From Balaenoptera acutorostrata (Eukaryota; Chordata; Mammalia; Artiodactyla; Balaenopteridae), in contig NC_080075.1 of NCBI RefSeq assembly GCF_949987535.1, forward strand, positions 6,742,606 through 6,806,605: DNA of 64,000 bases. The letters run 5' to 3'. Under the pieces are notes generated by a model that saw only the letters and a list, made by a program, of their open reading frames with translations, was not told the DNA's origin and searched no databases. Positions 1 through 11,999 of the stretch are shown in pieces (position 1 is the stretch's first letter; each line of letters starts with the position of its first letter). The position numbers were made by a program, and so were the translations under genes.

Positions 1-820
1 TGTGTGTGCCGCGTGCTCATAAGTCTTGCATGGCAACACAGTGAGACAGCAACACTGTAGGATTTACACCACCGTGAGGCCAAGAATCCCAGGGGCAGGA
101 AGAACACATCCGCATCAGAGGTGGGATCGTGGTGAGTCGTACAAAGCATATGCTTTCCTCTTTCTGTTGTCTCTTATCTTGGTTGCAGAAAAACAGATGC
201 AACCAGTGCAATGAATGAATTTTCCGTCTTCCCAATGTACTGTTTGCTTTCTGATAAGCTCCTAAGTGCCCTCATATGGCCACAGGGAGAAAGCGAGAGC
301 ATGACTTGGATTTAGACAAAGAGGAAGGAACTGAATTCGGGAAGAACAGCCTCAAGGAAACCTTAAAATACTGAAAAATATCATGGTTTTACTCAAAAGC
401 AAACATCTTGACAGATGCCCCATGGAGCTGTAGCCAGAGCTGGGTTTGGAAGCCAGAATCCAGAACCAGGGTCAAGCTCTGTCAAGCCCCTGCCTGCCCT
501 TGGGGGACCTGGAAGGGGCAGGATGAGCAGAGATGAGTCCGGGGCAGGGCTCCCCATGGAACCAGGGGCTGCTCCTCTATCTCCCACAAGCTCACAAAAC
601 GCTGCAGGGCTGCGTGCCACGCTCCAGGGCCAAACAGGAGGACTGCTCTGTGTGGGATGGGCCTCAGTCAGTGGGAACGTGTTATCAGAGGATTCAGTGG
701 GCTACGGTATCCACTGACCAGCTGGATGAGCTTGGGGAATCACCCACTTTTTTTGGACTGTGGTTTCTTCCTTTGGTGGAATAAGAAATAACTTTGTAAA
801 CTCTAAAATGTTGTATAAAA
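1..820. other. unique sequence, no feature recognised
   Basis: I see no transposon head or tail, no RNA gene and no exon with splice signals here. Open frames of 60-100 codons overlap on both strands and look random. Confidence 0.5.
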
Positions 821-832
821 TGTGGTCCTCTA

Positions 833-1393
833 CATGGAAACAACCCAAATGTCCATCAACAGATGGATGGATAAAGAAGATGTGGTGTGTATATATATAT
901 ATATATGGACACACACACACACACACACACATACACACACACACACACAGTGGAATATTACTCAGCCATAAAAATGAATGAATGAAATAATGCCATTTGC
1001 AGCAATGTGGATGGACCTAGAGATTATCATACTAAGTGAAGTAAGCCAAAGACAAATATGATATTGCTTATATGTGGAATCTAAAATATGACACAAATGA
1101 ACCTATCTATGAAACAGACTCACAGACATAGAGAACAGACTTGTGGTTGCCAAGGGGAGGGGTTGGGGGAGGGATGGAGTGGGAGTTTGGGGTTAGCAGA
1201 TGCAAACTATTATATATAAAATGGATAAACAACAAGATCCTACTGTATAGCACAGGGAACTATATGCAATATCCTGTGATAAACCATAATGGAAAAGAAT
1301 ATGAAAAAGAATGTATACATATAACTCTATCACTTTGCTGTACAGCAGAAATTAACACAACATTGTAAATCAACTATACTTCAATTAAAAAAG
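833..1393 (+). mobile_element. L1 LINE, 5'-truncated 3' end
   Basis: This is the 3' portion of a cetartiodactyl L1, recognisable from the motifs ACTCAGCCATAAAAATGAAT, ATGGACCTAGAGATTATCAT and GTAAATCAACTATACTTCAA before a short A tail. It is flanked by a 12-bp TSD: TGTGGTCCTCTA at 821-832 and TGTGGTCTTCTA at 1394-1405 (one mismatch). It is only about 560 bp and contains no intact reading frame, so it is a dead 5'-truncated copy. A dinucleotide microsatellite has expanded inside it. Confidence 0.9.
885..949. repeat. compound (TA)n/(CA)n microsatellite inside an L1
   Basis: A TA run is followed by CA runs interrupted by single bases. It sits where the intact L1 relatives at 36.1 and 38.5 kb read GTGGTACATATATAC, so the microsatellite grew from a short TA/CA seed carried by the L1. 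Confidence 0.9.
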
Positions 1394-1405
1394 TGTGGTC
1401 TTCTA

Positions 1406-2276
1406 ACTATTTGAAGATGGTCATTTAGCCCATGTACTCTTTTGGGTGAGAATTACCTGCCCAGGTGTCCAGACAGGTGACAAGGAGGCAGGATGAGGAA
1501 AGCCTGGCCGCGACAGAGCATTCGCCATCCATGATTGTTCCATGGTGACAATCAGGGCCATTCGTGCTAGCCTGCTCTGCTCTTAACAGTGGGCACGTAA
1601 ATCCTTAGTATCCCGGAGCATGTGGTGCCTGAAGTCCAGGTTTGTGGCACTGACATGCCTGTCTGCAAGCAAATGAGTCAGATGTAGGTCAAGGACCTGC
1701 CTTCCGCTCTCCTGTCAGGTACTGATGCCGTCAGTGGCAAGGACTAGGCCGTGAACCCACTGTGACCCCGGGACCTCATTTGCACCACCTGTGACCGAGT
1801 TTGCCGATGGTCTGGCATAAACTCAGTCACTGAGGACAACATCTGGCCCCAATGGATCCCAGCCTTTGCGTTCCGGACTGGGGTTCAAACAAAATTAACC
1901 CCTCTATCCGAAATTTAATACTAAACAGGTAAAATGGCAATACTTGTGGGTTGTCTGCTCTATGGTTTCCGGGTGCAAATGCTTCCTCTAGCTTAGATTC
2001 CAATTCATTGTAGACTCCGCGTCCTTGAGGGCTATGTCTGTGTTTGGACGTGTAGGACACAAATGATTGCAAGTCATTTCCCGACGGTGGGGTGGGGTCG
2101 TTTTTCCTTACACGTGAAAGCAACTTCCATTTCTATCGCTATCTGACCTCATGCTGATTTCTCCTCTAAAAAGGGAGACAGGTCAACAGAGCGGGCTCTT
2201 CTCCTTTCCAAGGAGGGAGCAGCCTTAGGAAAAGGCTGCCAAACACATCCACGTCTTCCACAGACAAAGCGCGCAT
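1406..2276. other. unique sequence, no feature recognised
   Basis: Moderately GC-rich sequence without recognisable repeat ends or splice-flanked reading frames. Old unrecognised repeat remnants cannot be excluded. Confidence 0.4.
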
Positions 2277-2320
2277 CTGTGTGTGTACAGTGTGTGTGTG
2301 TAAGTGCGTGTGCGCGAGTG
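2277..2320. repeat. (TG)n microsatellite, imperfect
   Basis: TG dinucleotides interrupted by ACA, AAG and CGC. The interruptions suggest an old, stable array. Confidence 0.8.
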
Positions 2321-2471
2321 ACTTCACGTAGGCCAGGCAGAGGGTCGCTGCACCACACAGCTCCAGGATACAACGCGAACTGTGTCCCCTTCATCTGAAA
2401 TGTACAGAGCTCCCTCCCGCCACCAGGAAAGCAGTCTTTTGGGAGTTTGTGAGGATCCCACAACTATTCTT

Positions 2472-2505
2472 AAAAAAAAAAAAAATCAAGAGAATGGGGG
2501 GGGGG
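2472..2505. repeat. A14 run followed by a G run
   Basis: Fourteen A residues at 2472-2485 are followed after a short spacer by about ten G residues. No transposon body is attached. Confidence 0.7.
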
Positions 2506-2870
2506 TGGTCACACAAAGTTACACATGCGGTAAAATGACAGAACTATACACACACATTGTGCCGGTGCTATTTCCTGGCTTTGACATTGTATCCTAGCGA
2601 TGCAAGATTAACCACTGCGGGGAAAAGGGTGACGGGCACACGGAACTCAGTTCTTTGCAGCTTCCTAGGAGCCTATTACTATTTCAAAATAACAAGTTTA
2701 GGGAAAACAATAAAGGAAGGAAACAGCAAATGACAACAAGAGCAGGGAGGACCCGCACAGCTTTAAGCCCCGAGGCTGGGCCGGGTTCCCCCCCGTCCCT
2801 CCAGCCCCTCCTCCAGCAGGCTCGGCCCCCGGAAGAACCCTGCAGCTCCTTTAGGCAAGAACCCCTCAGT

Positions 2871-2891
2871 GGGGGGGGGGGGGGGGCGGGG
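2871..2891 (+). repeat. uninterrupted G16 tract followed by C and G4
   Basis: Sixteen consecutive G residues at 2871-2886, then C, then four more G. It can form a G-quadruplex and its length is easily misread in sequencing, so the exact count is uncertain. Confidence 0.8.
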
Positions 2892-3384
2892 AAGGACTGA
2901 GATGCCCACATCTATCCCTCTGCTTGTGGATGCTGGACGCCGTGAACACTGGGATGAGAAAGGCCGTATCCTGAGATCTGGGGCCCGGCCAGGTCTTTAC
3001 TGCCTGTTCCACTGACTGACCTTCCCACTCCTGGTTTGACCGAGCGTCATAACACCCCCAGAGCCTGCAGACTTTCAAAGGGTAACTTGGCAAACCAGCT
3101 CTGCTGCAAATTCACACGTGGAGGGCAAACGGCTTACACAGTAAGGAGTCCTTACAAGAAGCCTGGTGACCATCGGGGCCGCCAGGGCCTCCTCCTTAGC
3201 CTCCTCTCTTCTAGTTACCCTTCCCCTCCCACTCCCCTGCAGGGCAGCCTCTAGCGCCGCCGTGATGCTTCAGTGAGTTCCTGCAGGGAGAGGAACTGGT
3301 TTGATCTGGGGGTGCTTGGCTGGCCACCAGCCCCCCAGGCCTTCTCCCCTTGCGTCTTGGGCCCCAGAGGGCTGCATGGAATGC

Positions 3385-3450
3385 TCACCATTTTACCAAC
3401 GAGGAAGCCAAAGCAGAGAGGGGTTAAGAAGGTCACATACCATGAAAATG
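3385..3450 (-). mobile_element. MIR SINE fragment
   Basis: It contains the reverse-oriented MIR core: TTTTACCAACGAGGAAGCCAAAGCAGAGAGGGGTTAAG corresponds to the usual 'gatgaggaaactgaggc..agagaggttaag' pattern (shown split here by description). The ends are lost. Confidence 0.6.
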
Positions 3451-4033
3451 TTTCCTAGATGTGAGCTAGCAACAATACTTCCCCAGCCAGGGGTGTCAGT
3501 ACTTGGAAAGGGGCCTTGGGTCCCCACTCCAGCGCATCAGAAACAAGATGCCCTCCAGCCCCGGCCGAGGGTGCGCCTCTATCCTTTCTCACCTCTGAGG
3601 GAGGCACCGTGTGTGTCCACCCCCATCCTCAGCCTCACCAGGACCCTCAGCTGGGCCCTCACATCACAACCCAGAGCCCCCAGCACAGAACGGAGATCAG
3701 GAAACAGGCAGCTGGGCTCAGGGTAAGCTCAGGTGCCTTTGGCCTGAGAGCTTGATACGGAAGGGCCCCCGAGGTTCCTCCACCCTTTGTCTGTCTCTTC
3801 CTTCTCAGCACATCAAATATTTACTCAGGCAGGGCATCGCAGGACGTGGGCCTGGATTAGGCATCAGGAGATTGGCATCGCCCGGAGGGAGAGACGCCCT
3901 CGGGGCCTCGACTTCCCCGCCGGCAAACACATCCGATCTGGCAACAGCGACTGTGGCCTGCCCTGGTGACCACTCGCAATGGTTCACAAGATAAAATGAG
4001 AAGCAGCCGTTCAAAGTGTTTGACAAATAAAGG

Positions 4034-4165
4034 TCTACAGCAGTGCTTCTCAAACGCCAGTGGACACAGCAATCACCTTGGGATCTTGTCCCAGTGCGAT
4101 TCTGAGCGGGTGGGTCTGGGGCGGGGCTGAGACCCTGCATTCCTAAGCAGCGCCTGGTGGCACGA
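4034..4165 (+). mobile_element. MER5A-like hAT-Charlie DNA transposon relic
   Basis: Begins with CAGTGCTTCTCAAACG, close to the MER5A terminus CAGTGGTTCTCAAAC. The internal 'ATTCTGAGCGGGTGGGTCTGGGGC' region resembles the MER5A centre. It is non-autonomous and long inactive. The right terminus is poorly preserved. Confidence 0.65.
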
Positions 4166-4239
4166 AGCTGCAGGTACACAAGGATCGCTAGGCATGGGTG
4201 GCAGGAGGGATGCTAAGGGCCCCCTGCTTCCACCTAAAG

Positions 4240-4386
4240 CAGATGGACGCCGGGCGCCTTTGACCAGAATCCCAGGCTGTGTCCCAGACCAATGGCATTA
4301 GCACCCCACCTCTGGGGGGTGGGCCCAGCCTGACTCTTTACGCCCCCAGGTGATTCCCGTCCACCCAGAACCACTGCTGACGGAGA
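4240..4386 (+). mobile_element. second MER5A-like relic
   Basis: The right half keeps GGGGTGGGCCCAGCCTG, CCCCCAGGTGATTC and the terminal CAGAACCACTG, as in the 3' half of MER5-type elements. It lies about 80 bp from a similar relic at 4034-4165. Confidence 0.6.
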
Positions 4387-4389
4387 ACC

Positions 4390-6655
4390 CCTGCTCTGGA
4401 ACCCGAATGCCACCCACAGCATCCCAGCCAGTGAGGGGTCCGTCTCCACGGAGAGGGCACGCACGGCTTTCTCTGGCAGCCTCTTCTAGTTCCTGTTAGT
4501 TGAACTTATTAGAAAATTCTTCCTGTTGAGCCAGAATACCACCGTCCCCCCATCCCTCCTCCTGGTCCTACTCATTTCTTCTCATGTGTCCAAGGGCTAC
4601 ATAGAATGACAGCCCTCAGATCAGATTATTATTTAAATTGAGGTGAAATTCACTTAACTTCACTTTAAGATCACTTACAGTAAAACATGATCCACAACAT
4701 CGTGAGCATTTCAATATTATCAAAGAAGCAAATTATTCCTATCTACCCGTACGTGCCCCAGACTTTCTACTGACTTCCATGAAAAGGGCTAGAGGGCATT
4801 TTCCTCTAAAAAATTCACAATACCTTTTTAAAAAGTCAGTGGTGAGCATTTAAAACCCAGGTTATATTATTTGAACTCAGATAAATTTCAGACAAGTAAA
4901 CATCACGCCCTTAGAGCTGGGTGTCAATGAGAATGGACAAACTCAACACCAACAACATTAGCAAACATTTCTTGCAACAAAGCAAGGCTGTTACCTGGAT
5001 ACTGTTGGCAGATCACTGAAGGTGTGTATTCCTATTGAGCCTAATGTACATCAGATGATGGCTAAAGCCAGGTGATCCTTTTAAAGGAGAAATGAAGCAG
5101 CAGAAGCAGAAATGAAATCTCTCTCTTATTTCTTTGTTCAGGTAGGTGTTTTTTCCCTAGCTTATGGCTGTGGATCTTTCTCATGTTTTCACCCAAGGCT
5201 GGAAAGATGAGCCACTAGTTTTCTGGGTTCTCAGCTGTTTCCAAAGCATGCCTATTTTGTTATGGGGACGCCATCTCCTCTCGGCCCGTATAAGTCTTGA
5301 TTAGGCATAAATATCAGGGAAAACGTCCTCCCTCTTGCTCCTGTCTCCTTGCTGAGCTCCTGGGACAGCCCTCTAGATTCTTCCTTCCTCCTGCTCAGCC
5401 TTCCTTGGCGTCTGGAGCCCGGGGGCCACTGACCCCTGCACGGCCACTTGCACTAACCCGGTTCTTAGAGACTGTCCTCTGTTGCCGGCCGCCCATCTCA
5501 GCCGCTGCCAAAGAACCTTCCACGGACGCTGGGTAACTCCGAGTCGTCACCACTTTCTGCAATCAGCGTAGGAGTCCAGAGGGTCCACAAACACACAGCG
5601 TTCTGGGCTCAGCTCTACCACCGGTAATTTACAAATTCTGAAGTCCCCAGGCTGTAAGAGTTTTCAAACGTTCCACTGTGTTTCAGCCCTGTTTGATAAA
5701 TCTGTTTTCCTTGGTCTCTGGTACTGTACGGGTCTTACAAGCTGGAGTAAAATCAGGAGGGTTCACCAACTGAAGGTAAAGCTGCATCTCAGTAAAACGA
5801 TAGTACTCCCTAAGACATGTTAGGAAGGGTGCCGAACCAAGACTCATAGCATATTCACCGCTGAAGGTTGGAGCGATGACCACAGAGTGCAAACGCGTCA
5901 GAAAACGCGGATGCAGGGCCCTGGGAAGTAGTGAGACGGCCCCTGCAGTTGTTCTCAAAGGAGAGTCCCGGGGAAGGCGCGGGGCTGCAGAGCCCACCCA
6001 GGGGCGGGGAGGCTGATGAATTTCAGATGTGTCAGCCCTTACGCGGCTCAGCTGTGTAGGAGAACAAATCTTTCTCAGAGCCAAACTGGTCCAGAAGGTT
6101 CTCTTATTATTTTATCCATTTTGGATGTAGCAATTCCCACAGCGATCTCGCACCTCCCTGTCTGCCTCCGCGGAGTGAAGTGAACATAACTGTCCCCTCT
6201 GCCGGGTGGCTCAGAGTCCTCAAGATGATTGTGATGAGTGATGTTCGGGGTGAGGGGCTCCTGACGGGGGACTGGGTACAAAGTCAAGTGTACCTGGAAT
6301 GCCAAGCCTCTTTATTCTGCCATCAGCTTCTCTGGTCCCTGGGGCCACCTGCCCACCTTCACAGCACTTCTTCCCTGAGCACCGGAGAGCAGGTGACCTC
6401 CTCCTCCTCCAAGGCCTGAGGAGCTCAGCAGGGGTGGCCCTGTGACCTGTCTGGCTGTGTGTTCCAGACAGGTGAGATGGCCAAGGAGACGGATGTCAGC
6501 GCCGTGTGGCTTTCCTAAGAGAGCTGAGCTGTGCCACTAGCATGCAGGCCCATCGCCCCCCGGTAACTGCCATCCCCTCCCAGCCTCTCCACCCATCATG
6601 CACCAGCTTCCCGTTTAAGCTCTTTATTTGCTACCACTGATGGAAGAGAACTGAT
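4390..6655. other. unique sequence, no gene recognised
   Basis: AT-rich at 4.5-5.3 kb and then GC-richer to 6.6 kb. A minus-strand frame of 133 codons (5683-6084) has no splice signals or protein resemblance that I recognise. I see no repeat ends. Confidence 0.4.
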
Positions 6656-6659
6656 GAAA

Positions 6660-6765
6660 GCTGTGGTTCCCAGATCTGCCTGGGCGGCAGAACTAAGCCG
6701 GAGAGCCACTAAAATACAGAGTCCTGGGCCCCTGAGAGATTCAGACACACAGCCTCGCCAGGAAG
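6660..6765 (+). mobile_element. MER5A-like fragment
   Basis: GTGGTTCCCAGATCTGCCTG near the left edge, with AAAATACAGAGTCCTGGGCC and a GAGATTCAGACAC segment, match the order seen in MER5A elements. It is degraded, and the right terminus is not evident. Confidence 0.55.
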
Positions 6766-6769
6766 CCAG

Positions 6770-7755
6770 GTCCAAAGGAAGAGGCCAACACCTGAGTTCA
6801 CGTGCCCTGAGGGCCTAGCAGAAGGGAGCGCAGCAGTGACCCCCGCTGACCGCGTGTCCAGACCAGTGGAGGTGTCCCGAGAGGCCGGCCTGGGACCACA
6901 CATTTCTCCACGCAGCGCATTCTGGCCCCCCAAAATGGTACCAGCCACGAGCTCTGGTTCAAAAATTTCAATTGTCCTGTCTGCCCTGGAGAAATGCTGA
7001 AAAGTGCATCTGTCGCTCCAGTGTGTCACTACAAGGACCGGATCAACGAACCAGCGATGCCCAGTTGACCCCAAAGTAGGCCTCTCTGCCTGAGGTCAGC
7101 TGCCGCTCAGGCAGGCCTGCTCCGATCCCATCAAACCCGACAATTAGTGCGGTAAAAGCAGAGAAACGCAAATAATTCAATTCACCGGAGTGTCACGGAA
7201 AAACAGGATTTATAGCATTGTTGATGCTAAAAATAGCTTAAGAGCCCTCACTTGCGAACCCTCTGCACTTCACGCAGTTTTCACCCGTCTCCGTTTCCCT
7301 TCTGTGCTAACATCATGTGGTTTGAAATTTGCTTTCTGCAGTATTTGATTCCATGTGGGTGTTTTTTGCCTCATCCGTCTTCCTTTGTGTTACTTCAAGG
7401 GAAAAATAGCCCTGGGAAAGCTTTCATGCCGTCTGCTATTGTTCTGTCTTTAAGTAAAAGAGTACATGCTGCTTAACCGAGGCCTCAAGACCAGGCCGAC
7501 TGGCAAATTCCATAAGCTTTAAATCTTTGTTAAAAATGCCAGAGTAAATCACCTCCGGTCTACAAAGCCAGCGGAACACAGCCCTGCCCACACTTTCAGG
7601 TCTCAACAAGTGTACGCTTCCAGGGACCACACAGGTCTGATTCTGTCCAGCCTCAGGAAAGGAGCTGCCCCTTCTCACCCTTCTGAGAGTCCAAGTAATG
7701 AGGCTTCAAAACCACATATGCATGATCTCCCAGTGTCGGGTATGTGTTTTCTGAA
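6770..7755. other. unique sequence, no feature recognised
   Basis: No transposon, RNA gene or splice-flanked open frame was recognised between the MER5A-like relic and the L1 nest. Confidence 0.4.
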
Positions 7756-7758
7756 ACT

Positions 7759-9345
7759 TTTTTTTTTTCAATTGCGGTAAAATATACATAACATACAATT
7801 TACCATCTCAGCCTTTTTTAAGTGTACACTTCAGTGGCATTAAACACATTCACAGTGTTGTGTAATCATCACCACCATCCATCTCCAGAATTTTTCCAGT
7901 ACCCCAAACTGAAACTCTGTAGCCATTAAGCACTAACTCCCCACCAGCCACTGGCAACCACCATCGTACTTCGTGTTTTTATGAATCTGACAAACCTTAG
8001 GAACCTTGTATAGGTGGGATTGTGCAATATTGCGCTTTTGTGTCTGGCTTCTCTCACTCAGCACAATGTCTTTTTTTTTTGGAGTATAATTGCTTTACAA
8101 TGTTGTGTTAGTTTCTGCTGTACAATGAAGTGAATCAGCTATGTGTATACATATATCCCCTCCCTCTTGGACCTCCCTCCCCCCATCCCACCCATCTAGG
8201 TCATCACAGAGCACCAAGCTGAGCTCCCTGTGCTATACAGCAGGTTCCCACTAGCTAGCTATTTTACACATGGTACTGTATTTATGTCAAAACTAATCTC
8301 CCAATGCATCCCACCCTCCCCTCCCACCCCCGTGTCCACACGTCCATTCTCTACCTCTGTGTTTCTATTCCTGTCCTGCAAATAGGCTCATCTGTACCAT
8401 TTTTTCTAGATTCCACATATATGCATTAATATACGATATTTGTTTTTCTCTTTCTGACTTACTTCACTCTGTATGACAGACTCTAGGTCCATCCACGTCT
8501 CTACAAGTGACCCAACTTCATCTCTTTTTATGGCTGAGTAATATTCCATTATATATATGTACCACATCTTCTTTATCCATTCATCTGTCGATGGACATTT
8601 AGGTTGTTCCCATGTCCTGGCTATTGTAAATAGTGCTGCAATGAACATTAGGGTACATGTGACTTTTTGAATTATGACCCATCTCCTAGAGTAATGAAAA
8701 TAAAAACAAAAGTAAGCAAATGGGACCTAATGAAACTTAAAAGCTTTTGCACAGCAAAGGAAACCATAAGCAAGATGAAAAGACAACCCTCAGAATGGGA
8801 GAAAACATTTGCAAATGAAGCAATGGACAAAGGATCAATCTCCAAAATATACAAACAGCTCATGCAGCTCAATATCAAAAAAACAAACAACCCAATCAAA
8901 AAATGGGTGGAAGACCTAAATAGATATTTCACCAAAGAAGACATACAGATGGCCAAGAAGCACATGAAAAGATGCTCAACATCACTAATTATTAGAGAAA
9001 TGCAAATCAAAACTACAATGAGGTATCACCTCACACCAGTCAGAATGGCTATCATCAAAAAATCTAGAAACAATAAATGCTGGAGAGGGTGTGGAGAAAA
9101 GGGAACCCTCTTGCACTGTTGATGGGAATGTAAATTGATACAGCCACTATGGAGAACAGTATGGAGGTTCCTTAAAAAACTAAAAATAGACCTACCATAT
9201 GACCCAGCAATCCCACTACTGGGCACATACCCTGAGAAAACCATAATTCAAAGTGCACAATGTCTTCATGGTTCATCCATGTTGCAGCATGTGTCAGAAT
9301 TTCCTTCCTTTTCATGGCTGCATAATATTCCCGTGTGTATGTGTG
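7759..9345 (-). mobile_element. ancient L1M 3' end, split by a younger L1
   Basis: The left part (7759-8072) starts with a T run and carries AATTGCGGTAAAATATACAT and ATCACCACCATCCATCTCCA, typical of reversed L1M 3' ends. It resumes at about 9267 with TTCATGGTTCATCCATGTTG and CATGGCTGCATAATATTCC. The two halves join in register once the younger L1 and one TSD copy are removed. The right edge is approximate. Confidence 0.8.
8073..9254 (-). mobile_element. L1 with 5' inversion (twin priming)
   Basis: A minus-strand L1 3' end (8073-8676, T run at the left) is joined to an L1 segment in plus orientation (8677-9254). The inverted part ends ACCATAATTCAAA. The minus part, read in its own direction, starts CATAATTCAAAAAG. 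Each segment therefore stops at the same L1 coordinate, with about 12 shared bases. The whole is flanked by the TSD GCACAATGTCTT at 8061-8072 and 9255-9266. The inverted part has an open frame of about 150 codons at 8667-9122, which I read as L1-derived. It has no start of its own. Confidence 0.9.
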
Positions 9346-9349
9346 TATA

Positions 9350-10585
9350 TGCCATGCATGCTTAAGCTTTTGATTCTACAAATGATGAAAACAACTCTTT
9401 TCAACCTGCCAACATGTCCAGGATTCCAAATTCAGTTTCAATAACTACAAACTTGACAGACAAATTATCCAGCAGGAGGCCCACCACATGGTCACAAGAG
9501 TCTATCCACCCCGCTTGGGGCTGCGGCCCGGAACCTGGTATTAGAGCACCCGAAATTCTAGGTTAGCAGCCAGCCTGTGGTGAAGAGCCCCAGGGTTCTG
9601 GGCGTTCCCTGCCTTTACCACACTGCAGGGCTGTAAGAAAGCTTGCAGAAAACTGATGTCTTACTTTATTTTTATCTCTTAAAATCGTTAAGTGCTGTCT
9701 AAGAATTCCCAGTTTCTCTGTTGAAGCAGAAACCATGCCTCCAGCCTGGGCGAGGCAATGTGGGGTGCTCAGCACATGGCAAGTTCAAGTGTAATCAATC
9801 TTTGTCACACTCCATTGTGTAGGTTTTATTCCACTACTCTTCTCTACTTGCTGGACAATCAAGACTGGATTACATATTTAAAACCGTCCTCTGAGAAAAA
9901 GCATCCAGAAGCCCCTCCCATTTTTCAGGTTCACTGAACTGTAAAGCTACTTTCTGTCCTTAAGCACTTCTGAAGCTCTATAAAGCTGTAGAAAGTTCCA
10001 ACAAGGAGCAACAGAGAAGACACAACACCTATATAAGGGGTGGTGATTGGGATTATGAGCTTACTTAGACCTTCCATGACATGGGTCCAGCAACCTTGCT
10101 TCTTGTGTAAACCAAACAAATCCCCGTTGAATTATTATAAAATTAAACATTTAATAATATAATTCTAAAATATTTAGAGGTGACATTAATAAGTGAAATG
10201 GCATTTGAACAAAATGTAAAGAATAGGAGAAAACACAGAGGCTTAAAGGACAATATGGCTGAATTGGCATATATCGTTGGTGATCTTGTGTGCATATTTC
10301 CATTAACTCTGCAATTTGGAGCCAGGTAGAAAAAAAGGCATCTATTTATAGAGTACTCTTGTAAGATTGAAATTGTGTTGAGAAAATGAGCCATACTGAA
10401 CAATTCTTAAGATAGGTATATTCATTGTGTATTCTCAAAGAACTTTTAATTGGCATCTGTTTATTTGTTAATCTGTTTTTGTGTGCACAGAACCAGTAGG
10501 TCTTTGGTACCTACTGGAACATAGTCTGCCAGTCACAACAGATATGCAGACAAATAACTCTGTCTCTGTCTCTGCAGACAGATAA
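9350..10585. other. unique AT-rich sequence with one small hairpin
   Basis: No repeat was recognised. At 10,493-10,517 CCAGTAGGT and ACCTACTGG form a perfect 9-bp stem with a 7-base loop. The stem is too short for a microRNA precursor. Confidence 0.4.
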
Positions 10586-10589
10586 AGTC

Positions 10590-10700
10590 ATTGTGTGATG
10601 TAACAGAAGTGCCAAGGTGGTGGGGCTTAGAAATCTGGGATGGCTTCCTGGAGGTGGTGGCTGAGTGTTGGGTAAACAGAGTTGGTAGAAAAGATAACAG
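10590..10700 (+). mobile_element. possible L2 LINE fragment
   Basis: GATGGCTTCCTGGAGGTGGTGGCTGAG resembles the L2 segment 'ggcttcctggaggaggtgac' also visible at 61,750. It is short, and the flanks are not recognisable. Confidence 0.35.
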
Positions 10701-10929
10701 TCACCTTTCTGGGCTTCTCACGCAGTGTTCAGCCATAGAACAAGCCAAAAGCAGTCACTGAAGGCCCACCATATTGAGGATGTTTCTAGAAACCATTTTT
10801 TAAAAAAAGGAACTTACAGATAGCCTCAGCAGGGAAAAAGAGATATGGGACAATTATCAGTATTAATGAAACCTGAAAAAATAGTATCTGTCTACCATTT
10901 ATTTGCCCTGTTTTGGTGCTTTGAACCCA

Positions 10930-11240
10930 TCATGGTTACTCCTCAAACAAAACAATTTGTTATTGTGATGTCCATTTTACAGATGAGGAAACACAAGGTC
11001 AGAAAAATTAAATAACATGATAATGGCTAACACTTGTAGGCCTTCTAGGTTCCAGGCACTGTTCTAGGTACTTTAAAACACTTGATCTCATTTTATCATG
11101 TTAGTGGCCCTCTGACCCCTTTACCCAGATGAGGAAACTGAGGCACGGAAAGACTAAGTGACTTGTCCACGGTCACCAGTTAGTTAGTGGCACTGCCACC
11201 AAGCGGTCTGGCTCCACAGTCCATGCTCCTGGCCATGAGG
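10930..11240 (-). mobile_element. two adjacent MIR SINE relics
   Basis: ACAGATGAGGAAACACAAGG at about 10,980 and AGATGAGGAAACTGAGGCAC at about 11,129 are both the conserved reverse MIR core. The second copy continues to GTGGCACTGCCACC and TCTGGCTCCACAGTCCATGC, the tRNA-derived end. The spacing suggests two insertions or a duplication rather than one element. Confidence 0.75.
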
Positions 11241-11814
11241 CCATCAACGGCCTGTGTCCTTTCAGCTACAGATGAGCCTCTTCTGCAAAACAAGCATTAT
11301 TTTCGGTATAAATTAATTCTCCACTGTTCAAGATTTTGCTTTAAAAGAAAAGCTCCTCTAATGCCATTAAGTGCTATTTAACTTCACTAAAATAGTGTTT
11401 TACATGTTTGTTGTTGTCTTATTTCCAAGACTATGTCTGCTGCTTGAAACGTGTATTTGCCGTGAATATGTAAATAGATGGAGGCAAGATATCTGTCTTC
11501 CCCAAAAGGTCTGAAATTGAAGACCCACTCCAGGGTGGAGGAAGGTTCCCGATGGAGCACGAAGACTATCAGAGTCTAACTTCATTAAGGGAGGGTTTCT
11601 CAGGGCACGTCACTCACTGTCTTTTAACAAGCAGAGATGCATTTCTAGTGTTTCAAAGGGCAAATGAGGACCAGGCTTAGGAAAGGAGGGAGCCGTCAGG
11701 GGAGCAAGGCTTGAGCTGGTGGGGTTGTGAGTGCAGGTAATGCAGAAGGGGCATCTGGATACAGGATGCTCCAGGGAGGAGCTGAAGGAGGGGAGAGTAG
11801 CCTAGTGAGGCCTC

Positions 11815-11995
11815 AGAGCAGGGCCAGCAAATGCTTTCCATAAAGGGATAGATAATACATATTTTCAATTTTGTGGGTGGGACATTACAGCGCAAAACAA
11901 ATGGGCATGGCTGTGTCCCAATAAAACTTTATTTACAAAAACAGGCTGTGAGTGAGATGCAGCTGCAGGCTGTATGCCGGCCCCTGCCTTAGAGC
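11815..11995 (+). mobile_element. non-autonomous DNA transposon relic
   Basis: It carries GGCCAGCAAATGCTTTCCAT, ATGGGCATGGCTGTGTCCC and AATAAAACTTTATTTACAAA followed by AACAGGCTGTGAG. This is the order of the common mammalian family that ends '..acaaaaacaggc'. I recognise the family pattern but cannot assign its name with confidence. Confidence 0.6.
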
Positions 11996-11999
11996 CGGG

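Noticed and set aside
8667..9122. A 151-codon plus-strand frame of LINE character
   Set aside because: It is the inverted segment of a dead L1 and has no start or partner domains.
10493..10517. A perfect 9-bp hairpin considered as a microRNA precursor
   Set aside because: The stem is far too short and pairing does not extend beyond it.
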